The position numbers and the translations under genes are program-made. A stretch of 9,479 nucleotides of DNA, from positions 1 to 9,479 of the forward strand of contig CAZUAI010000132.1 in assembly GCA_964617875.1 (NCBI GenBank), in the 5' to 3' direction. Shown here piece by piece: positions 4,535 through 9,479 of this stretch. The notes beneath the pieces were generated by a model that searched no databases, was not told where the DNA came from, and saw nothing but the letters and a program-made list of their open reading frames with translations. Every line of letters begins with the position of its first letter. The first letter of the stretch is position 1. Source of the stretch: CAZMVY01 sp964617875 (GTDB lineage Bacteria > Planctomycetota > Phycisphaerae > UBA1845 > PWPN01).

Positions 4535-6946
4535 ATGAAGAGCAGCCGACTCAGCCTTGCGTGGTTGTTCCTCGGCGGGGCCAACCTCCTGGCCGTGCCT
4601 GCGTCGCCCGATCCCGTCGAGATCACACAACCGGACGGCTCCGTCTTCGCCGCGTACGTCCGGGGCGACGAGTTCCAGGGTTGGGTCGAGACCGCGGAGG
4701 GCTACACCATCGTGCGGAATGAGGCCACCGGCGCCTGGGAATACGCCGCCACCGACGCCCAGGGCAACCTGGCGTCCTCCGGTGTCCCTGTGCAACCCAA
4801 CGTGGCACCCGATGCGAAAGTCCCTCTCCACCTGATGCCGCCCCGCAAGACCGAAATCGCGATCGGGGACTGGAAGACGCGCAACCAGGAGCCCGGCGCG
4901 CTTGTGACGATGGCCCCGGTCTCCGGAACCCGGAAGCTCCTCATTCTCCTTGTGCAGTTCGCCGACCGATCGCTGGTGACGACGCCGTCCGGCTGGAACG
5001 GCACGACATTCAACACCACGCCCGGGGCCAAGTCCCTGGCGAACTTCTACACCGACAACTCGTTCGGCGCCCTGACCGTCTCGCCCGTCGCCCATACCCA
5101 GACGGGCAACCCGGCGGGCATCGTGACGGTCACCGTCTCCATGAACCACCCGAACAGCGGGAACAACTGGAATTACTCCGTGGAGATCGCCTGGATCAAC
5201 GCCGCCCTGGCCCAGGCCGCGCCCTACGTGAACTTCCCCGCCCTGGACACCGACGGCGACGGCGTGCTCGAGACGAGCGAGGTGGTGATCTACTTCATCC
5301 TGGCCGGCTATGAGGCGTCCGGTTCGAGCAAGACGCCGAACATCTGGGCCCACGCATGGGGCGGCTCCGGCGTCTCCGTGAGCGGCAAACAGTTGCGGAC
5401 CTGGGCCCTGAACGGCGAACTCAACAACGCGGACGCCCAACATCCCATGGGCGTCATCGCCCACGAACTCGGCCACTCGATGTGCGGACTGCCCGACCTC
5501 TACGACACGACCTACACGAACTCCGGCCTGGGCGTGTTCTCGCTGATGGCCTTCGGCTCCTGGGGCCGCACGGCATCCGAGAGCTACGGCGGAACCACGC
5601 CCGTGGCCCTCGATGCGTGGTCGCGGCAGTATCTCGGATGGGCCGCCCCCCGGATCCCCGCCGCCCCGGGCGCGATGTCCTTCGGCCCGGCACTCTCGTC
5701 GCCCGATGCCCCCGTCAAGCTGATCAACACGACCGTGAGCACCACCCAGTTCTTCCTGGTCGAGAATCGCCATTCCTCCGGCTGGGACAAGGGCATGGAG
5801 CCCTGGCTCGGCGCAAACTGGGGCGGCGGGCTCCTGATCCAGCACATCGACACCACCATCGGCACCGTGAACCAGTACGTAAGCGGCAGCCACCAGGGCG
5901 TGATGGCGGAAGAGGCGAGCACGGCCTACTGCTCCCTCGTGACGCCCGGCACGACCTGCCGCGGACATGTGACCCTGCTGTTCTACAGCGGGAACAACCC
6001 CGGCTTCGGCGACGCCACCACCCCGAACACAAGGCTCTACAACGGCACACCGACGGGCCTCGCCGTCACCGGCATCTCGGCGCGCTCGCAGACAATGACC
6101 GCGACTGTCGATGTCCCAGCGCCCGTCGTACTCGCCAACGTCAGCGCGATCAGCGTGCCCGAGAACGGCGCGGCGACATTTCTGGTCAAACTCGGTATGC
6201 AGCCAGCGTCGAATGTCACGGTGTCGGTCGCTCCGATCGACGGCGACGCCGATATCACCGTCCAGTCCGGGGCGAGCCTCACGTTCACCTCGTCCAACTG
6301 GAACACGTACCAGGCCGTGACGCTGGCCGCGGCGAACGACGACGATGCCATCGACGGCACCACGACGATCCGTTGCAGCGCGCCCGGCTGGACCGGCAAG
6401 GACGTTACGGCCACCGAGGCCGACGACGACCGCGTGATCGTGACCGACGTCGGCTCTCTCACCGTACCGGAGACAGGCACCGCCGCCTTCCAGGTCAGGC
6501 TTCGGGGCCGGCCCGCTGCGGACGTAATCGTCTCCGTCGCCTTCCTCAGCGGCGACACCGATATTGCCATCCAGTCGGGAGCCGGCCTCACCTTCACGCC
6601 GACGGACTGGAATCTGTATCAGTCGGTGACGTTGGCCGCCGCCCACGATCCCGACCGGGCGAACGGCCGGGCAACGATCCGGTGCAGCGCGGCCGGCTGG
6701 GCGAGCTGCGACGTGCTCGCAACGGAGAACGACGACGAAGTCCCGGCCGATTACAACTTCGACGGCGACGTGGACCTGAACGATTTCGGTCTTCTCCAGT
6801 TGTGTCTCGACGGCCCGAACCGCCCGCTCCGGGCACCGGAGTGCGCTGCCGCGGACATGGACGGCGACGAGGACGTCGATCTGGCCGACCTCAGCACATT
6901 CCAGGACTGTTTCAACGGACCAAACCGCCCCCCCGCCTGCCGATAG
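4535..6946 (+). CDS. Secreted M6-like zinc metalloprotease with Calx-beta-like repeats and C-terminal dockerin
   Basis: This 803-residue exported protease starts with a signal peptide: basic MKSSR, hydrophobic LSLAWLFLGGANLLAV, probable cleavage after VPA (about residue 23). The M6/InhA-type catalytic region spans roughly 130-525. It includes the early KSLANFYTDNSFGALTVSP, a calcium-loop-like DTDGDGVLETSEV (238-250), zinc motif HELGHSMCGLPDLYD (310-324: H310, E311, H314, probable third ligand D321) and the downstream SLMAFGSWG turn (337-344). Two repeats of about 100 residues follow (531-735), then a dockerin-like pair of calcium loops, DFDGDVDLND and DMDGDEDVDLAD (about 741-786), ending FQDCFNGPNRPPACR. 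The frame is open upstream to 4295, but the ATG at 4535 has AGGAGG 10 nt ahead and begins a clear signal peptide. It probably degrades extracellular or surface proteins; the dockerin suggests attachment to a partner or the cell surface, which is inference. Confidence 0.93.
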   Translation: MKSSRLSLAWLFLGGANLLAVPASPDPVEITQPDGSVFAAYVRGDEFQGWVETAEGYTIVRNEATGAWEYAATDAQGNLASSGVPVQPNVAPDAKVPLHLMPPRKTEIAIGDWKTRNQEPGALVTMAPVSGTRKLLILLVQFADRSLVTTPSGWNGTTFNTTPGAKSLANFYTDNSFGALTVSPVAHTQTGNPAGIVTVTVSMNHPNSGNNWNYSVEIAWINAALAQAAPYVNFPALDTDGDGVLETSEVVIYFILAGYEASGSSKTPNIWAHAWGGSGVSVSGKQLRTWALNGELNNADAQHPMGVIAHELGHSMCGLPDLYDTTYTNSGLGVFSLMAFGSWGRTASESYGGTTPVALDAWSRQYLGWAAPRIPAAPGAMSFGPALSSPDAPVKLINTTVSTTQFFLVENRHSSGWDKGMEPWLGANWGGGLLIQHIDTTIGTVNQYVSGSHQGVMAEEASTAYCSLVTPGTTCRGHVTLLFYSGNNPGFGDATTPNTRLYNGTPTGLAVTGISARSQTMTATVDVPAPVVLANVSAISVPENGAATFLVKLGMQPASNVTVSVAPIDGDADITVQSGASLTFTSSNWNTYQAVTLAAANDDDAIDGTTTIRCSAPGWTGKDVTATEADDDRVIVTDVGSLTVPETGTAAFQVRLRGRPAADVIVSVAFLSGDTDIAIQSGAGLTFTPTDWNLYQSVTLAAAHDPDRANGRATIRCSAAGWASCDVLATENDDEVPADYNFDGDVDLNDFGLLQLCLDGPNRPLRAPECAAADMDGDEDVDLADLSTFQDCFNGPNRPPACR
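6125..6739 (+). repeat. Two tandem ~100-residue Calx-beta/Ig-like repeats within the metalloprotease
   Basis: Residues 531-632 and 633-735 align along their length. Each has a start strand (ISVPENGAATFLVKL / LTVPETGTAAFQVRL), then P-A-x-x-V-x-V-S-V, a D-x-D-I-x-x-Q-S-G-A centre, LTFTxxxWNxYQxVTLAAA, TIRCSAxGW and an acidic end (TEADDD / TENDDE). They are probably beta-sandwich spacers between protease and dockerin. Conserved cysteines in TIRCSA recur in both copies. Confidence 0.85.
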
Positions 6947-6987
6947 AATGGATCGGGGCAAATCAGCAGATTCGGGCGTAAAACAAA

Positions 6988-7074
6988 CGGAGGCGGAGGG
7001 ATTCGAACCCCCGGTGCCCTTTCGGGCACGCCGATTTTCAAAACCGGTCCCTTCAGCCGCTCGGGCACGCCTCC
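6988..7074 (-). tRNA. tRNA-Ser (anticodon UGA)
   Basis: A full cloverleaf can be folded on the minus strand. The acceptor stem GGAGGCG (7074-7068) pairs perfectly with CGCCTCC (6995-6989). U8 is present. The anticodon arm is CCGGT-TTTGAAA-ATCGG with UGA in the loop. A long class II variable arm forms from GTGCCC-GAAA-GGGCAC, and the T arm carries TTCGAAT. The discriminator base is G (6988), usual for serine tRNAs. No 3' CCA is encoded (TTT follows), so CCA is added after transcription. It reads UCA and, by wobble, other UCN codons. Protein frames across this stretch are spurious. Confidence 0.97.
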
Positions 7075-7089
7075 GGGATTCCTGCGGCC

Positions 7090-7110
7090 GTGCAGGCAGG
7101 ATACCTGCAC
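7090..7110. repeat. Interspersed palindromic repeat, copy 2 (REP-like)
   Basis: This copy has a perfect 7-bp inverted repeat, GTGCAGG (7090-7096) and CCTGCAC (7104-7110), around CAGGATA. Its core differs from the copy at 1674-1691 at one base of 18. It lies about 52 nt after the HD-GYP gene stop and 15 nt upstream of the tRNA 5' end, so it could mark or protect the HD-GYP transcript end. Confidence 0.65.
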
Positions 7111-7162
7111 CCCCAAGCAGCCTATCCCGCGGGGTCCCGTCATGCAACGAGAGGGGTCGGCG

Positions 7163-8689
7163 CTATCGGCGGGCCTGGTCGTGAATCGGCCGACCGTCGC
7201 CGGCGCTGATGAGCGGGCGCGTCGTGTCCTCGATCTCGAACGCGCGGCCCCGCGGCGCCGCGAGACACGTCAACGGCGCGGTCGAGGCCTTCGGATCGCC
7301 GCAGCGGCGGGCTTCGTCGGGGGAAATGCGACGGATCAGCCGCAGGCCGCTCCTGTAGACGCTGCCCGGAGCTTGCCGGCGGCACCAGGCGACGACGCCC
7401 TGGACCCACACCTTCCGGCCTCGAACATCCATGAGCAGATTCAGCACCTCGCCGCGGTACATGGGGTGTTCCGTCCGCATGCACACGCCCTCCTTGGACA
7501 CATCGCAGAGCGGCGCGACGAACGTGCTGCCCGCCGCGTTGACGTCCTTCAGCCGTCCCGCGTAGACGCAGCCGACCTTCACGTCGCCCTCGCACGCGAA
7601 GCGCGGCGGACGCCGCGAGGCGATCCGGGGTTGAAGGAGCGAACGGTGTTCCTGGCTGACGGCTCTTTCGTTCCCCGCCTGGCACACGTCGGCGTCCGGT
7701 TCGGTCGCCGGCTCCCGCCAGTGCCGTTCGAACACGCCCTGCCAGCAGGCGAGGAGTTCGGCATCCAGCTGCCGGCCGGCCTGCGAGGCGAGCACCCGGA
7801 CGGCCTTCGTCGGAGTGAGCGGTCCCGTGTAGCCCGGCCGCCCGAGAATGGCGTGGAATGCGTCGACGATGGAGAGGATCTTGCTGCCCGCGAGCATCTC
7901 CTTGCCCATAAGCCCCAACGGGTAGCCCCCGCCGTCCACACGCTCGTGGTGCTGAAGGATCATCTGCCGCACCGGCCAGCTCACCCGCGCCTCGTCGTTG
8001 ATCATCCGGACGGACTCGATGGGGTGCTGCATGAGAACGCGCCGCTCGTCCGCATCGAGGGGCCCCGGCTTGTTCAGCACGTCCGGGGCGATGCCCATCT
8101 TGCCGAGGTCGTGCAGGAGCCCCGCCAACCCGATCTCCTTGAGCGTCTCCGTATCCGGGCCAAGCGCTTCCATCCCCAGGAGCATCCCGAGCATCGACAC
8201 GGCCAGCATGTGGTTCGCCGTGGTTCGTTGCCGCGCCGCCGTCTGCAGAATGGCGGGCGCGAGTGCGGGATCGGTGAGCGCGGCTTCCACCACCGTGCCG
8301 AGCAGGCTCCACGCGCGGTCGAGATTCCCCTCCGCCTCGGGCAGGTCGATCAGGTCTCGCATCGTCGCCGAGCCCGCAAAGAAGATGCACGCGGCCTTCT
8401 GGTCGGCGCTGATGTCCGGCGCAAGGAGCACGTCGGCGAGTCTGTCCTGAACGGCCGCCTCGCACTCCCCCTGCGAGGACTCCCGCAGGAACAGCGAGGA
8501 AACGCCCGACTGGCGCAAACGCTCCACGTCCGGTTGCGACAGACCCACGCCGGCCTCGCGGTACAGAACCGCACCCTCGCGGCTTGCGGTGGGCAGGTAG
8601 ACCGCGACGTCCGCATCGCCGTCGTGGGCGTCCACGAAGGCGTGCATGGCGGCGGTCGGTACTGCGATCAGATCTCGCGCGCTGCTCAT
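7163..8689 (-). CDS. HD-GYP phosphodiesterase fused to a C-terminal PilZ domain
   Basis: This 508-residue cytoplasmic enzyme is predicted to hydrolyse cyclic di-GMP. An N-terminal region (about 20-75) resembles segments preceding HD-GYP domains in other proteins. The HD-GYP domain spans about 145-310. Metal ligands are H160, H193-D194 (HDLGK), H222, H247-H248 (HHERVDGGGYP) and D276, with spacing agreeing with the structurally known PmGH family member. The Glu of its third metal site is replaced by T156, suggesting a two-metal type. GYP is intact (255-257). After a linker, a PilZ domain (about 352-455) carries RxxxR (R359-R363) and DVSKEG (396-401), the cyclic-di-GMP-binding motifs. The ATG at 8689 follows GGGGA at 5 nt spacing. 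The frame remains open to 8755, where an upstream start lacks such a site. PilZ may sense the substrate and tune the phosphodiesterase or its targets. Confidence 0.93.
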   Translation of the reverse strand: MSSARDLIAVPTAAMHAFVDAHDGDADVAVYLPTASREGAVLYREAGVGLSQPDVERLRQSGVSSLFLRESSQGECEAAVQDRLADVLLAPDISADQKAACIFFAGSATMRDLIDLPEAEGNLDRAWSLLGTVVEAALTDPALAPAILQTAARQRTTANHMLAVSMLGMLLGMEALGPDTETLKEIGLAGLLHDLGKMGIAPDVLNKPGPLDADERRVLMQHPIESVRMINDEARVSWPVRQMILQHHERVDGGGYPLGLMGKEMLAGSKILSIVDAFHAILGRPGYTGPLTPTKAVRVLASQAGRQLDAELLACWQGVFERHWREPATEPDADVCQAGNERAVSQEHRSLLQPRIASRRPPRFACEGDVKVGCVYAGRLKDVNAAGSTFVAPLCDVSKEGVCMRTEHPMYRGEVLNLLMDVRGRKVWVQGVVAWCRRQAPGSVYRSGLRLIRRISPDEARRCGDPKASTAPLTCLAAPRGRAFEIEDTTRPLISAGDGRPIHDQARR

Positions 8690-8726
8690 ATCGGTCCCCG
8701 AAATTCGACTGCAAGCCCTCTGCAGG

Positions 8727-8755
8727 ACTATCCAATTCTCTCTCGCGAGAAGCAA
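8727..8755 (-). promoter_or_regulatory. Candidate promoter with central palindrome for the HD-GYP gene
   Basis: On the minus strand TTGCTT (8755-8750) and GATAGT (8732-8727) are 17 nt apart, about 40 nt ahead of the start codon. The perfect palindrome TCTCGCGAGA (8741-8750) lies between them and could be an operator. The hexamers are weak matches. The gap to the upstream response regulator gene (181 nt) leaves room for a separate promoter. Confidence 0.25.
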
Positions 8756-8870
8756 GTCTCACGGAAGAAATGATTGCAGGACCGGGCCGGAGCTTCACCA
8801 CGGTGCGCGACCGATAATGGAAACGCGGCCTACGCCTCAGCCACGGCGCACGTGCGAACGGAATGACTGG

Positions 8871-9374
8871 TCAGCAGCGATGGCGGGATGGCAGCGAGGC
8901 GACGCACGGATTGGAGGACGAAGCGGCGTCCGCGCCATTGACGGGCTCGCACAGCCCCAGTTGCCGCAACATCGTCAGGATCATCGGCACGGTCAGCGGC
9001 TTGGTCAGAAACGTCTGAGTTCCGAGTCTCCGGCAGAGATCGACAACCACCGGATCGTCGGTTGAGGACACCGCAACAATCCGAAAACGCCCCGGGATCG
9101 GATTTGTGCGAAGCCATCGCAGCACGTCGAAACCGTCGCCGTCGGGCATGTAGAGATCGAGCAGAAGAAGTGTGGGATGGTCACCATCGCACGCGGCGCG
9201 GCTCCGCTCGTCCGCGAGGGCATCGATTGTCTCCTGGCCCGTGCGCAGGTGGCGAATGGGCCCCTGCACACCGGCGGCCTTCAGCGTCGCCTCGGCGAGC
9301 ACGGCATGCCCGTCATCATCCTCCGCAAGAAAAACCTCGACGGTCAGCGGCGGTGCCTCGTGCCCACGTTCCAC
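8871..9374 (-). CDS. Single-domain response regulator (CheY/Rcp1-like receiver)
   Basis: This 167-residue protein is a receiver domain with no output domain. The acidic pocket is E18-D19-D20, followed by DGHAVLAEATL. The phosphoacceptor is D73 in LLLDLYMPDGDGF, the switch Ser/Thr lies in VSST (102-105), and the conserved lysine is K125 in TKPL. The DxxHAxLAEATL pattern after the acidic pocket is typical of Rcp1-type regulators, which usually pair with a neighbouring histidine kinase and pass signals by protein contact. About 25 C-terminal residues (from about 143) lie outside the domain and look disordered. The GTG at 9374 is preceded by GGAGAG at 6 nt spacing, so I chose it. The same frame is open to the right edge without an ATG, GTG or TTG, so fusion to a larger upstream protein is not excluded. 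The HD-GYP gene lies 181 nt downstream on the same strand. Confidence 0.92.
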   Translation of the reverse strand: MERGHEAPPLTVEVFLAEDDDGHAVLAEATLKAAGVQGPIRHLRTGQETIDALADERSRAACDGDHPTLLLLDLYMPDGDGFDVLRWLRTNPIPGRFRIVAVSSTDDPVVVDLCRRLGTQTFLTKPLTVPMILTMLRQLGLCEPVNGADAASSSNPCVASLPSRHRC

Positions 9375-9427
9375 GCTGTTCTCTCCACGCGGTCCGTTAC
9401 GCTGCAGACCGCCGATGCTTCGAAGGG

Positions 9428-9479
9428 TTAACCCAACCTTCGCACGGCGATGGAAATCGCGAGCGAGAATCGGCGTTGG
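9428..9479 (-). CDS. Possible 3' end of an upstream gene (about 16 residues, edge-truncated)
   Basis: On the minus strand one frame runs from the right edge to a TAA at 9430-9428, 53 nt before the response regulator start. Its visible residues, QRRFSLAISIAVRRLG, could be the last strand of a histidine kinase ATPase domain, the usual partner of an Rcp1-type regulator. They are too few to identify. The stop lies in a perfect palindrome, GGGTTAACCC (9425-9434). Confidence 0.2.
   Translation of the reverse strand, partial: QRRFSLAISIAVRRLG

Noticed and set aside
6947..6987. Intrinsic terminator between the protease gene and the tRNA gene
   Set aside because: No stable stem followed by a T-run is visible on either strand in this short convergent gap.
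4508..7147. Long minus-strand open frame antisense to the metalloprotease
   Set aside because: It is Gly/Val/Arg-rich with no domain, crosses the tRNA gene and the palindrome, and mirrors a plus-strand gene with signal peptide, zinc motif and repeats. It arises from GC-rich codon use.
7140..8801. Open frames overlapping the HD-GYP gene on both strands
   Set aside because: Both lack motifs and are Arg/Gly/Pro-rich. The 7163-8689 minus frame carries every HD-GYP and PilZ signature residue.

Overview
The window is GC-rich and looks like a chromosomal segment from a member of the Planctomycetota, plausibly Phycisphaerae or a related lineage. Three things point there: secreted proteins ending in dockerin-like modules with D-x-D-G-D calcium loops and a C-terminal FNGPNRPP signature; an ECF sigma factor of the planctomycete-rich PF07638/TIGR02999 type, translationally coupled to the N-terminal region of the Ser/Thr kinase that usually accompanies it; and interspersed GCAGGC/GCCTGC palindromes. 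The taxon is inferred from gene content, because no rRNA or marker gene is present.

Layout. (i) 1-260, plus strand: the 3' end of a dockerin-bearing secreted protein. It runs into (ii) a minus-strand signalling cluster that reads STAS protein (1452-1081), ECF sigma factor (1075-476), then the first 70-75 codons of a sigma-linked Ser/Thr kinase (479 downward). The kinase is cut off where the dockerin sequence begins. (iii) 1453-1743: a spacer with a short interspersed palindrome. (iv) 4173-1744, minus: an 809-residue SWIM zinc-finger SNF2-family ATPase. (v) 4174-4534: a divergent intergenic region with a candidate promoter for each neighbour and a strongly foldable leader in front of (vi) 4535-6946, plus: a secreted M6-like zinc metalloprotease with two Calx-beta-like repeats and a C-terminal dockerin. 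(vii) 7074-6988, minus: tRNA-Ser(UGA). (viii) 7090-7110: a second copy of the palindrome. (ix) 8689-7163, minus: an HD-GYP phosphodiesterase fused to a PilZ domain. (x) 9374-8871, minus: a single-domain response regulator of Rcp1 type, possibly preceded by the tail of another gene at the right edge.

How the genes fit together. The two ends of the window are regulatory: an anti-anti-sigma-like STAS protein with an ECF sigma factor on the left, and phosphorelay plus cyclic-di-GMP turnover on the right. The middle holds a secreted dockerin protease and a DNA-dependent ATPase. No defence island, CRISPR array, transposase or biosynthetic cluster is visible. The points most worth a second look are the sigma-kinase/dockerin junction near position 260, the structured leader of the protease gene, the STAS-sigma coupling, and the paired palindromes about 50 nt beyond the 3' ends of two minus-strand genes.
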